Made by a program: the position numbers and the translations under genes. The notes below the pieces were generated by a model, which worked only from the letters and a program-made list of their open reading frames with translations, ran no database searches and was not told where the DNA came from. Shown here in pieces: positions 35,760 to 44,265 of a DNA stretch of 64,000 nucleotides (positions are counted from its first letter, which is position 1; each line of letters opens with the position of its first letter). The DNA is from Parapedobacter tibetensis. GTDB taxonomy: Bacteria > Bacteroidota > Bacteroidia > Sphingobacteriales > Sphingobacteriaceae. Location: NCBI RefSeq assembly GCF_024643205.1, contig NZ_JAMKQJ010000018.1, positions 1-64,000 of the forward strand, written 5' to 3'.

Positions 35760-38549
35760 ATGGACTACCAGCATAAAGCGATTGAGGAAAAGTGGCAGAA
35801 ATTTTGGGCGGATAACCATACCTTCCGTGTAGATAATACGTCTGAAAAGCCAAAATATTATATATTGGATATGTTTCCGTATCCATCCGGTGCTGGATTG
35901 CATGTCGGACATCCATTGGGATACATCGCTTCGGATATCTTTGCGCGCTATAAGCGGCTGAAGGGGTTCAACGTCCTTCACCCCATGGGTTACGATTCCT
36001 TTGGCCTTCCGGCAGAGCAATACGCCATCCAGACTGGGCAGCATCCCGCCGTCACCACAGCGGCCAACATCGAGCGTTACCGCGAGCAGTTGGATAACAT
36101 CGGCTTCTCATTTGATTGGGAAAGGGAAGTGCGCACCAGCGATCCCGCTTTTTATAAATGGACGCAGTGGATTTTCACGCAACTTTTTGATGCCTGGTAT
36201 AACAAAGCCAACGATAGGGCAGAGCCTATTGCTACACTGATCGCGCACGTTGAAACTAACGGAAGCAATGGTCTCCTCGCGGTATCTGATGAAGATACCG
36301 CCATATTTACGGCCGCGCAGTGGGCGAGTTTTAGCGAAGAACAGCAACAACGGGAATTGCTGAAATACCGACTGGCCTACCTGCGGGAGAGTACAGTCAA
36401 TTGGTGCCCCGCATTGGGCACGGTATTGGCCAATGACGAAGTGGTCAACGGCGTTTCCGAACGTGGCGGCTATCCCGTGGTACAGAAGAAGATGATGCAA
36501 TGGAGCATGCGTATCACAGCTTATGCGGAGCGTTTACTCAACGGGTTGGATACCGTCGATTGGCCGGATCCTTTGGTGGAAATGCAGCGCAACTGGATAG
36601 GGAAAAGCATAGGTGCAAGCGTAAGGTTTACCGTACCTTCCCTTGGGGATGATCAATATATCGAAGTCTTCACAACCCGTGTGGATACCATCTATGGTGT
36701 AAATGCCCTGGTACTTGCACCCGAAAATGAGCTGGTCAATCAGTTGACCACCCCAGGACAGCGAGCTGAAGTGGATGCCTATGTGGCGCAGACCAAGAAG
36801 AAATCCGAACTTGACCGCATGGCCGATGTAAAAGCGGTTTCTGGGGCATTCACTGGCTGCTATGTGGTGCACCCCCTTACAGCCAAAACCATACCCATAT
36901 GGATAGCGGATTATGTGTTGGCTGGATACGGCACGGGCGCGGTCATGGCCGTGCCTTCGGGTGATCAACGGGACTATTTGTTTTCTACGCATTTCGGCTT
37001 ACCCATTATCCCTATTTCAGATGCCCAACAACTGGATGGGCAAGCAGACGCAACGAAGGAGGGTAGGTATATCAATTCGGGTATCATCAATGGCCTCACT
37101 TACCTAGAAGCGGTGGACGTGCTGGTTGCTGAGCTGGAATCCATCGGAGCGGGCAAGGCTACGATCAATTACCGGATGCGGGATGCCATCTTTGGCCGCC
37201 AACGCTATTGGGGCGAACCAGTGCCTGTTTACTTCAAGGATGGGCTGCCCCAGTTGATTGAAGAAGGCGAATTGCCCCTCATATTGCCCGAAGTTGACAA
37301 ATACCTTCCTACCGAATCCGGCGAACCGCCTTTAGGCCGCGCCAAGGGATGGAAGTACCGCGACACCTTTGAATATGAATTGAGTACCATGCCCGGTTGG
37401 GCCGGGTCGAGCTGGTACTGGTACCGGTATATGGATGCCCATAATGCGGGTGAGTTTGCATCTAGGGAAGCGGTAAACTATTGGAAAGCCGTGGATTTAT
37501 ATATCGGTGGTTCGGAACACGCTACAGGGCATTTGCTCTATAGCCGCTTTTGGAATAAATTTCTCAAGGACATGGGTTATGTTCCCGAGGAAGAGCCGTT
37601 CAAAAAGCTAATCAACCAAGGAATGATCCAAGGGCGTAGTAATTTCGTATATCGCGTGTTGGATGCAGAAGGCAAGGGTACCAATACCTTTGTATCCCAT
37701 GGGCTGAAAGACCAATACGCTACGGTAGCATTGCATGTGGATGTCAACATCGTAAGCAACGATACCCTCGATCTGGATTCGTTCCGTCAATTTAGGCCCG
37801 ATTTTGTCGATGCCGACTTTATCCTCGAAAATGGCAAGTATCACTGTGGGCATGAGGTAGAGAAGATGTCGAAGTCCAAGTACAACGTCGTAAACCCGGA
37901 TGACATTATCGAACAATACGGGGCAGACACGCTCCGGATGTACGAAATGTTCCTCGGCCCATTGGAACAAAGCAAGCCCTGGAATACCAACGGTATTGAG
38001 GGGGTATATAAATTCCTCCGGAAGCTATGGAGGCTGTTCCATGATGGCCAGGGCAATTTTTCCGTGTCCGATGAATCATCCAGCAAGGCGGAGTTGAAGG
38101 CCTTGCATAAAATCATCAAGAAAGTGGAAGAAGATATCGAACGGTTCTCGTTCAATACCTCTGTATCGGCCTTCATGATTTGCGTGAATGAGCTTACCGA
38201 CCTGAAGTGTAACAAACGAGGCATATTGCATGATTTGTGTATCGTTTTGCATCCCTATGCCCCTCATATCACGGAGGAGCTATGGACGTTGCTGGGAAAT
38301 GAACCGGGCAAGTTGTCCTATGCAACATACCCCGCATTCAATCCCGATTACCTCGTAGAAAGCGAATTTGCCTATCCCATCTCCGTCAATGGCAAGATGC
38401 GGATGAACCTCCCCTTATCACTCAGCCTGGAACCAGCCGATGTGGAGCAAGCCGTGTTAGCGAATGAGGACGTGCAGCGCTATCTTGAGGGCAAATCTAT
38501 ACGCAAGGTTATTGTGGTGAAAGGCAGGATAGTGAATATTGTGGTATAA
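35760..38549 (+). CDS. leuS: leucine--tRNA ligase
   Basis: Class I synthetase charging tRNA-Leu. The 929-residue product has the HIGH motif as HVGH (48-51), the KMSKS motif at about 702-706 (EKMSKSKYNV), and a CP1 editing domain (about 250-430) with RVDTIYGVNALVLAPE and the GTGAVMAVPSGDQRD block. The segment around 165-205 (AHVETNGSNGLLAVSDEDT) is longer than in Escherichia coli LeuS and appears to be a lineage insertion. A TATTTTCG sequence at 35727-35734 is a weak candidate -7 box. Confidence 0.96.
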   Translation: MDYQHKAIEEKWQKFWADNHTFRVDNTSEKPKYYILDMFPYPSGAGLHVGHPLGYIASDIFARYKRLKGFNVLHPMGYDSFGLPAEQYAIQTGQHPAVTTAANIERYREQLDNIGFSFDWEREVRTSDPAFYKWTQWIFTQLFDAWYNKANDRAEPIATLIAHVETNGSNGLLAVSDEDTAIFTAAQWASFSEEQQQRELLKYRLAYLRESTVNWCPALGTVLANDEVVNGVSERGGYPVVQKKMMQWSMRITAYAERLLNGLDTVDWPDPLVEMQRNWIGKSIGASVRFTVPSLGDDQYIEVFTTRVDTIYGVNALVLAPENELVNQLTTPGQRAEVDAYVAQTKKKSELDRMADVKAVSGAFTGCYVVHPLTAKTIPIWIADYVLAGYGTGAVMAVPSGDQRDYLFSTHFGLPIIPISDAQQLDGQADATKEGRYINSGIINGLTYLEAVDVLVAELESIGAGKATINYRMRDAIFGRQRYWGEPVPVYFKDGLPQLIEEGELPLILPEVDKYLPTESGEPPLGRAKGWKYRDTFEYELSTMPGWAGSSWYWYRYMDAHNAGEFASREAVNYWKAVDLYIGGSEHATGHLLYSRFWNKFLKDMGYVPEEEPFKKLINQGMIQGRSNFVYRVLDAEGKGTNTFVSHGLKDQYATVALHVDVNIVSNDTLDLDSFRQFRPDFVDADFILENGKYHCGHEVEKMSKSKYNVVNPDDIIEQYGADTLRMYEMFLGPLEQSKPWNTNGIEGVYKFLRKLWRLFHDGQGNFSVSDESSSKAELKALHKIIKKVEEDIERFSFNTSVSAFMICVNELTDLKCNKRGILHDLCIVLHPYAPHITEELWTLLGNEPGKLSYATYPAFNPDYLVESEFAYPISVNGKMRMNLPLSLSLEPADVEQAVLANEDVQRYLEGKSIRKVIVVKGRIVNIVV

Positions 38550-38588
38550 TTCTCATTAATTCATATGGAACAACCAAAATTATATATT

Positions 38589-40709
38589 ATGAATAAAAGT
38601 ATATACCTGCTAATAGGTGCTTTCCTATTATTTACATACCAAATAGAAGCCCAAACCAAACGCTTGGATTTGGAGCAGTCCCTCGGGCTTAAACCATCAC
38701 TGACTAAAACCATCAATCCCATACAGGGTTGGGCTGATGCGCAGCATTACATCGAATATGATGCCCAGACGCGTCAACAATACCAGGTGCATATCAAGAG
38801 CGGCGAACGTACGCCTTATACACCGCCACCTAGCAGCGATGTGGAGGTGTATGTGGGAAACAACGATGTTTTTATCCGCCGTGGCGCCGATGACCCCAAG
38901 CAATTGACCCATTCACCGGATGAAGAGGAGAAAAATCCAACGCTGTCGCCCAATAACCAGTATGTGGCATTCACCCGCAACAACGATCTCTATGCGATAA
39001 ACGTGTCCGATGGCCGCGAAATCCGTTATACAAGCGACGGAACCGATGTCATCTACAACGGTTGGGCCTCATGGGTGTATTTCGAAGAGATACTGGGTCG
39101 CCCCACGCGCTATAAAGCATTCTGGTGGGCACCCGATAGCAAAACGTTGGCCTTCATGCGGTTTGATGATACACAAGTACCCATGTTTCCTATCTATGGC
39201 TCCACCGGGCAGCACGGCTACCTGGAACAGACCCGCTATCCGAAGGCTGGCGACTCCAATCCCGAAGTGAAGGTTGGTTTTGTGCCCGTAGGGGGAGGGA
39301 ATGTGGTATGGGCAGATTTCAACGAAAAGGACGACCAGTATTTCGGTACGCCGTATTGGAGCTATAACAGCAATAACCTGATGGTGCAATGGATGAACCG
39401 CGACCAGACCAACCTCAAGTTCTACCAGGTAAATCCCCAAACAGGAGCGAAGAAAGAAATCTACGACGAGCACCAGAACGAATGGATCGATTTGGACCAT
39501 AGCGAACGGATTACCTACTTGGAAGACAATAAGCATTATATCCTCAAAAGTGATAAAACGGGATGGGCGCATTATTACCTGTATACCTTGGATGGTGCGT
39601 TGGTCAACCCCATTACCCAAGGTGAATGGCAGGTATCAAGCTTGGAATTGGTCGACGAGAAAAACAAGACGATTTATTTTACCGCGCGCAAGGAACACTC
39701 GGCAACAGTAGACCTTTACCGCGTGAATTATAATGGCAAGAATTTACGACGCCTTACTTTTGGCGATTATACCCATCAAGCGCAGGTGGCGCCCGATGGA
39801 AAGCATTTCATTACCACGTATTCCAATGTAGGCACTCCGACTAAGGTGGCCTTGCTTGATAACAAGGGCAAAGTTGTGAGGAAATTGGCGGATAGTAAGG
39901 CAGATGATTTCGACGATTACATGTATGCCAAAACCGAACTGATTACCATCCCTACCCCCGATGGATACCAACTTCCTGCCACCATCACATGGCCGACGGA
40001 TTTCGATGAGACAAAACCTCATCCGGTGATTTTCAGTATCTATGGTGGGCCAAATGCAGGTAATGTACGCAACACGTGGAAAGGCACGGCCAACCAACAT
40101 TGGGCAAACGAAGGGATTATCCAGATCAGTGTAGATCACCGCGCATCCGGGCATTTTGGAAAGGAAGGGGTGGCCTTGATGCACCGCCAGCTGGGCCATT
40201 GGGAAATGGAAGATTACATCACGGCTGCCAAATGGCTCAAAAGCAAATCCTGGGTAGCCAAGGACAAGCTGCTCATTACGGGACATAGCTATGGGGGCTA
40301 TATGACCTGCTTGGCGCTGACCAAAGGTGCGGACTATTTCGATTATGGCATCGCTGGGGCGCCTGTGACCGGTTGGGAATTGTATGACACTCACTATACG
40401 GAGCGGTTCATGGATACTCCGCAGGATAACCCAGAAGGGTATAAAAACGGGTCGGTACTGACTTATGTGGATAATTACAAAGGGGTGCTGCGTATCATGC
40501 ATGGCAGTATGGACGACAATGTGCATATGCAAAACACCATCCAGTTGGTGGATGCGTTGACTAACCGTGACAAACATTTTGAATTGATGATTTATCCCGG
40601 TAGCCGACATGGCTTTGCCCGTGAAAAATCAGCATATGACCGTAAGGAGCGTATTCGTTTTTATTATCAATACTTGCTGGAAAAGCCGGTACCGGAGGGA
40701 TTGCGGTAA
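38589..40709 (+). CDS. dipeptidyl peptidase IV-like S9 serine peptidase
   Basis: Exported proline-specific peptidase of about 706 residues. It has a signal peptide (start at 38589, MNKSIYLLIGAFLLFTYQ; an ATG 24 bp upstream is in frame but adds a charged tail), an N-terminal beta-propeller with the DPP IV Glu motif (NGWASWVYFEEILGRPTRY), and an alpha/beta-hydrolase domain with Ser567 in GHSYGGYM, Asp about 643 in GSMDDNVH and His about 674 in GSRHGF. It releases X-Pro dipeptides, probably in the periplasm or on the cell surface. It follows leuS by 39 bp. Confidence 0.92.
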   Translation: MNKSIYLLIGAFLLFTYQIEAQTKRLDLEQSLGLKPSLTKTINPIQGWADAQHYIEYDAQTRQQYQVHIKSGERTPYTPPPSSDVEVYVGNNDVFIRRGADDPKQLTHSPDEEEKNPTLSPNNQYVAFTRNNDLYAINVSDGREIRYTSDGTDVIYNGWASWVYFEEILGRPTRYKAFWWAPDSKTLAFMRFDDTQVPMFPIYGSTGQHGYLEQTRYPKAGDSNPEVKVGFVPVGGGNVVWADFNEKDDQYFGTPYWSYNSNNLMVQWMNRDQTNLKFYQVNPQTGAKKEIYDEHQNEWIDLDHSERITYLEDNKHYILKSDKTGWAHYYLYTLDGALVNPITQGEWQVSSLELVDEKNKTIYFTARKEHSATVDLYRVNYNGKNLRRLTFGDYTHQAQVAPDGKHFITTYSNVGTPTKVALLDNKGKVVRKLADSKADDFDDYMYAKTELITIPTPDGYQLPATITWPTDFDETKPHPVIFSIYGGPNAGNVRNTWKGTANQHWANEGIIQISVDHRASGHFGKEGVALMHRQLGHWEMEDYITAAKWLKSKSWVAKDKLLITGHSYGGYMTCLALTKGADYFDYGIAGAPVTGWELYDTHYTERFMDTPQDNPEGYKNGSVLTYVDNYKGVLRIMHGSMDDNVHMQNTIQLVDALTNRDKHFELMIYPGSRHGFAREKSAYDRKERIRFYYQYLLEKPVPEGLR

Positions 40710-40748
40710 TACGAAATATTCAGGTTTGAACTTTCTGTTTTTTTACTT

Positions 40749-40780
40749 TTGATTTTTGACTTTTGAATTAGTACATTTGC
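40749..40780 (+). promoter_or_regulatory. tRNA-Ala promoter
   Basis: TTG (40749-40751), a 20-bp spacer and TACATTTGC (40772-40780), 12 bp before the tRNA. Spacing and -7 box match the S4-gene promoter exactly. Confidence 0.75.
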
Positions 40781-40792
40781 AATCCGAAAAAA

Positions 40793-40869
40793 GGGGGATT
40801 AGCTCAGTTGGCTAGAGTACTTGCCTGGCAGGCAAGGGGTCACCGGTTCGAATCCGGTATTCTCCACCA
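40793..40869 (+). tRNA. tRNA-Ala (anticodon GGC), CCA encoded
   Basis: Cloverleaf read by eye: acceptor GGGGGAT with ATTCTCC (including the G3:U70 pair diagnostic of alanine), U8, A9, D-stem GCTC with GAGT, anticodon stem CTTGC with GCAAG around the loop CTGGCAG giving anticodon GGC, variable GGGTC, T-stem ACCGG with CCGGT around TTCGAAT, discriminator A and an encoded CCA. Confidence 0.95.
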
Positions 40870-40876
40870 CTTGTCA

Positions 40877-40910
40877 AACTCTTCAGGAAACTGAAGAGTT
40901 TTTTTGTTTT
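40877..40910 (+). terminator. Rho-independent terminator after tRNA-Ala
   Basis: AACTCTTCAG (40877-40886), a GAAA loop, CTGAAGAGTT (40891-40900) and a T-rich tail. A textbook intrinsic terminator 8 bp after the CCA. Its far end also overlaps the stop of the convergent SRPBCC gene. Confidence 0.92.
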
Positions 40911-41430
40911 ATAGGTCTATGCCAGCATTATTTGATTCTAAAATCTCTTTCAATTTTTGCAAATCCGCTGTTACCGCTTTTGCATCTTCATTAAATTCTT
41001 TTTCTGTTCTATTGGGCAACCAAAATAGCGTAAAGATGAATTCACACCCCTCATTGTTAGGAACAACCCGCATCGGGTTGTTAACTATTTCTCCATTGGT
41101 CAATGTTACTTGATGGTCTATAATTCTAAAATCGTTTGGGGGTGTCCATTTTATTTTTAGATCACCGATGTCGGACTTCCCAATCCAAAGGTCATTTTGC
41201 TTGGTAACTGATTTAATGAATGCTACCCATTCCGGGAAATTTTCAGGATCTGAAGCATACCGATACACCTCATCGGCAGATTTGTTTATCGAAATACTGA
41301 TGTGCTTTACTGGATAAGTCATGTCGTTCAATTTTGTCGATTGCCTGACAGCATCCTTCTGGTTAGTTGAATGCTGACAAGCAGATAGCATTAAAGAATT
41401 CAATATTAAAATGATTAAAATCTGTTTCAT
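40909..41430 (-). CDS. SRPBCC-domain lipoprotein
   Basis: The 173-residue product begins at 41430 with a lipoprotein signal (MKQILIILILNSLMLSAC, Cys18). The body is a START/Bet v1-like SRPBCC fold: ISINKSADEVYRYASDPENF, then PEWVAFIKSV, and a helix at the C-terminus (AVTADLQKLKEIL). Such folds bind hydrophobic ligands; the ligand is unknown. An in-frame ATG 54 bp upstream overlaps the VOC gene and lacks signal-peptide character, so I reject it. It is probably co-transcribed with the VOC gene 22 bp upstream. Confidence 0.78.
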   Translation of the reverse strand: MKQILIILILNSLMLSACQHSTNQKDAVRQSTKLNDMTYPVKHISISINKSADEVYRYASDPENFPEWVAFIKSVTKQNDLWIGKSDIGDLKIKWTPPNDFRIIDHQVTLTNGEIVNNPMRVVPNNEGCEFIFTLFWLPNRTEKEFNEDAKAVTADLQKLKEILESNNAGIDL

Positions 41431-41452
41431 GCCAAATACGTTATATTGCTTG

Positions 41453-41812
41453 TCACTCAGACCAGACGGCAAGTTCATAACCATCAGGGTCTATAAAATG
41501 AAACCGTTTACCACCAGGAAAATTAAATATATCTTTCTCTATAATGCCTCCAGCCTGTATAATTTTATCTTTAGTTGCCTCAATATTTTTAGAATAGAGA
41601 ACAATTAATATGGTGCCTTTTACAGGTTCACCAGTCGTAAAACCACCATCAACATATTCACCTTCAAAAGCGGTATATTCCGGCCCGTAGTCAGTAAAAA
41701 CCCAACCAAAGCACTTTGTATAAAACGCTTTGGCCCGCATAATGTTTTTTGATAGAAATTCAATGTATTGTATTTGCTCGTTCCACAACTTATGTGAATC
41801 AATTTTAGCCAT
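41453..41812 (-). CDS. VOC-family (glyoxalase-like) protein
   Basis: A 119-residue single-module protein of the vicinal oxygen chelate superfamily: IQYIEFLSKNIMRAKAFYTK, CFGWVFTDYGPEY and the terminal GGKRFHFIDPDGYELAVWSE typical of these metal-dependent or ligand-binding folds. No substrate can be assigned. It has a clear promoter at 41854-41884 and heads a two-gene unit with the SRPBCC lipoprotein. Confidence 0.85.
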   Translation of the reverse strand: MAKIDSHKLWNEQIQYIEFLSKNIMRAKAFYTKCFGWVFTDYGPEYTAFEGEYVDGGFTTGEPVKGTILIVLYSKNIEATKDKIIQAGGIIEKDIFNFPGGKRFHFIDPDGYELAVWSE

Positions 41813-41853
41813 CTCTTTTTTTTACAAATTTAGGGGATACCTTTTAATTAGAT

Positions 41854-41884
41854 GCAAACTTAGATAAAGTTGCTTTTTTTGCAA
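41854..41884 (-). promoter_or_regulatory. VOC gene promoter
   Basis: On the minus strand: TTG (41884-41882), a 19-bp spacer and TAAGTTTGC (41862-41854). Just beyond lies a 16-bp perfect palindrome, TCCGCCAATTGGCGGA (41906-41921), a possible operator. The gap up to 42103 shows nothing else. Confidence 0.7.
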
Positions 41885-42103
41885 ATATAATTGGTTGCAT
41901 GAACCTCCGCCAATTGGCGGAAGCTCGAACACCACTGAAAAAAACACTTGTGAGAAAAAGCAATTTTATTCGTTATTGTCTGTTCCCAAAGGCACTCATG
42001 AATGCTTTGCAGTTATCGATCTACTCGGCTGCCGCTAAAAAATAGCTTTTATAGAGGAAATGTAGTAATCTCACGCAAAAAAAAGGATACTTACAGCAGT
42101 CTA

Positions 42104-42226
42104 ATGTATGACCAGGTAAAAAACGAATACCGGTTTGTCATTCACGGCATGTTCCACCATGATATCTACCACCTGGGCCAACTGGGAATCATTATCAAAT
42201 TGCTGAAAGGGACCGGCAACGGCTGA
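42104..42226 (+). pseudogene. C-terminal remnant of a DinB-family protein
   Basis: The frame reads RFVIHGMFHHDIYHLGQLGI followed by IIKLLKGTGNG and a stop. HHDIYHLGQ is the last helix and metal-ligand pair of DinB-type bundles. The upstream codons in the same frame (from 42002) do not look like the rest of the fold, so about 40 of 150 or more residues survive. It lies between the VOC gene and the HigBA pair in an accessory patch. Confidence 0.55.
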
Positions 42227-42263
42227 CCGCGGCATCTATACCCCAAACGCCGGACAGAGGCGG

Positions 42264-42620
42264 TCAGACCAGGAAAACCTCGGCGGGGATGCCGAACCGT
42301 TCATGCAGCAGTTTGGCTATCCGGAGCGTGAGGGGTTTCTTCCCGTTCAGCAATGCCGAGACATAGCCCTTGCTGCCCAGCCACGGGGTGAGGTCCTTGT
42401 TATGCAGGCCCTGCTCCTGCATTTTCAGCCTGACGGCCTCCAGGGGGTCGGGGGCAGGGATGCGGTAGTGCTCGTCCTCGTAGTTTTTGATGAGTAGCAG
42501 GGCCATTTGCAGGCGTTCCCCGGCTTCGCTCTCCAAGTTTACCCCGGCATCGAACTGGGCATCCACCCAGTCGAGCATGGCATCGTATTCCTTTTCGGAT
42601 TTAATGATCTTCAGTTCCAT
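42264..42620 (-). CDS. HigA-type antitoxin (HTH)
   Basis: The 118-residue protein carries a C-terminal helix-turn-helix of Xre/HigA type (LHNKDLTPWLGSKGYVSALL, NGKKPLTLRIAKLL, then FGIPAEVFL) and an acidic N-terminal half (MELKIIKSEKEYDAMLDWVD) suited to toxin binding. It is the second gene of a toxin-first pair, the order usual for hig loci. It probably neutralises the HigB-like mRNA interferase encoded 2 bp upstream and represses the operon. Confidence 0.85.
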   Translation of the reverse strand: MELKIIKSEKEYDAMLDWVDAQFDAGVNLESEAGERLQMALLLIKNYEDEHYRIPAPDPLEAVRLKMQEQGLHNKDLTPWLGSKGYVSALLNGKKPLTLRIAKLLHERFGIPAEVFLV

Positions 42621-42622
42621 GG

Positions 42623-42931
42623 CTATCCCTTATAGTTTACCGTTCTCACGTCGATTTTGTCATACTCCTTGTGCGTCCCGAACCATTTGATTTGGATGGC
42701 CTTATAGGTGAAGACCATCCGGATCACCAGCCGGTAATGGTTGCCCATGATGTTCAGCACCACCCGGTCATCCCCCACGAGGCTGGCGGCCGAATACATC
42801 CGCTTCAATTCCTGGAAGGTTCTGAAATCGCTGTTCAGGAATTCGTAGTACCATTCCAGGAGTGCATTCCGGGCGTCCGGGTACCGTTCGCAGTATTTCA
42901 ATAGCGTCCTTCTGGTAATGATGTTAAACAT
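42623..42931 (-). CDS. HigB-type toxin (mRNA interferase family)
   Basis: A 102-residue RelE-superfamily toxin of the HigB subgroup: KYCERYPDARNALLEWYYEF, then ASLVGDDRVVLNIMGNHYRL and IQIKWFGTHKEYDKID, the final strand that carries catalytic residues in this family. It would cleave mRNA at the ribosome if released from its antitoxin. The gene starts next to the ISAzo13-type remnant on the opposite strand, consistent with arrival on mobile DNA. Confidence 0.87.
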   Translation of the reverse strand: MFNIITRRTLLKYCERYPDARNALLEWYYEFLNSDFRTFQELKRMYSAASLVGDDRVVLNIMGNHYRLVIRMVFTYKAIQIKWFGTHKEYDKIDVRTVNYKG

Positions 42932-42998
42932 ATCGCGCGCGCCGGAAAGTCTGGTGCAAATATCGGAGTTTTCTATTAGAAAACCAAGTGCATTCCAA

Positions 42999-43334
42999 AA
43001 GGGTACCGAAGCGGGAGTTTATTGGATCAGTTTGAAGCCTTCTCAAATAGCGGGATTATTTTTCGAAAAGCATGGGATACATCAGTATCCCGATGCAAAC
43101 AATATCCTGCATTTATGTGATGCGGGCGGGGCAAATTCCTACCGGCACCATGTGTTCAAAAAGGAGTTGATGCGGTTTTCAGAACAAACAGGGTTGTCGG
43201 TAATAGTCTGTCATTACCCGCCTTACTGCTCAAAATGGAACCCGATAGAGCATCGTTTATTCAGCCCGGTACACAGAACAATGGGCGGTGTCCACTTACT
43301 AAAACAGGTGCGAAGACGGTACGCTATCCGTTAG
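42999..43334 (+). pseudogene. ISAzo13-family transposase remnant
   Basis: The frame includes ILHLCDAGGANSYRHHVFKK, VIVCHYPPYCSKWNPIEHRL and FSPVHRTMGG, matching the DDE catalytic half of ISAzo13/Rhodopirellula-type transposases, whose motifs read 'LLITADGGGSN...' and 'CHxPPxxSKWNxIEHRLF'. Only about 110 of roughly 400 residues remain, the N-terminal DNA-binding part is missing, and the last codons are not family-like. I could not find matching terminal inverted repeats. Confidence 0.75.
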
Positions 43335-43408
43335 AGATAGCTTTTTTCGTTTTATTTTTCAAATAGCCAAACTTTATCCCACCTTTGCGTTAAGTTTTCA
43401 CTAATCCG

Positions 43409-44194
43409 ATGATTCAGTTTTTGAAAAATAGTACGTTTGCCGTCAATGAGGTAATCAATAAATCCTGGGATTTGCTCAGGAAACATTATTTCTCCATTGC
43501 AGGCCTATGTTTTCTCTTGTTTCTCACGTCCAATACCTCAGGTATCTTGGCTTTTTATTTCAATGAAGTGAATACGTTCCTTAGTATATTCATGGCGTTC
43601 CTTTTTGTGATTTTATATTTTGGTACCCAATTGACGCTATTTAAATACATCTTTACCCTTATCGATAAAAAAGAAAAGATAAACCTATCGGACACCATAC
43701 CCAGCACCAAGGAATTGCTATACTTTTTTACGGGGATGTTTAGCATTGCATTATTGGCCTTCGTATTTTACCTGCTCATCTCCGTATTGGGATTTCCATT
43801 GGTTTATGCCCACATTGATGTCAGCTTGATGGTCAACATCACGCGCGTCGTTTCGGCGGTCTTTGTCTTCCTTTTTTTGCTCCGAGTGGCCTTTTACCCT
43901 TTTTTCATCATCGACCGCCATGCCACACCGTTCCAGGCCATCCGTCTCAGTTTTGCGCTCACCAGAGGAAATGTCACCAAACTATTGCTCATCTTAGCAT
44001 TTTTTGCCATTTTGCACCTTTTATATGTGTATTTCAACTATAGCGGATATCCCATGGTGTCTACAGCATTGAGCATACTCAATTCCTTTTTGGTTGCCCC
44101 ACTATCAAGTGTGGTTATCGCGGTAGCTTACCGCGATATGATGGCGGACTACCACGGAGGTGAAGACCCGAGGTTGTTGAAGAACATTATTTAG
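43409..44194 (+). CDS. hypothetical multi-pass membrane protein
   Basis: The 261-residue product has six hydrophobic segments (about 28-50, 58-80, 108-130, 145-170, 190-210, 220-240), in an arrangement resembling the DUF975 or glycerophosphoryl-diester-phosphodiesterase membrane-domain families: VNEVINKSWDLLRKHYFSIA at the start and FFIIDRHATPFQAIRLSFAL before the fifth segment. I do not assign a function. It lies 71 bp upstream of dxr on the same strand and may share its transcript. Confidence 0.75.
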   Translation: MIQFLKNSTFAVNEVINKSWDLLRKHYFSIAGLCFLLFLTSNTSGILAFYFNEVNTFLSIFMAFLFVILYFGTQLTLFKYIFTLIDKKEKINLSDTIPSTKELLYFFTGMFSIALLAFVFYLLISVLGFPLVYAHIDVSLMVNITRVVSAVFVFLFLLRVAFYPFFIIDRHATPFQAIRLSFALTRGNVTKLLLILAFFAILHLLYVYFNYSGYPMVSTALSILNSFLVAPLSSVVIAVAYRDMMADYHGGEDPRLLKNII

Positions 44195-44265
44195 AAACAA
44201 TTGACAAGGAAAGTTCAAGCTATGTTTTTGAATGCGAGAAGAATGTATCAGCGGCTGTATATATC

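Noticed and set aside
39744..40610. 288-codon frame antisense to the dipeptidyl peptidase
   Set aside because: Long but wholly within the peptidase catalytic region, whose frame carries the Ser-Asp-His triad; the antisense peptide has no family features.
40793..40869. Reading the tRNA as tRNA-Gly because of the GCC run
   Set aside because: The 7-nt loop places GGC at 34-36, and the G3:U70 pair plus discriminator A specify alanine.
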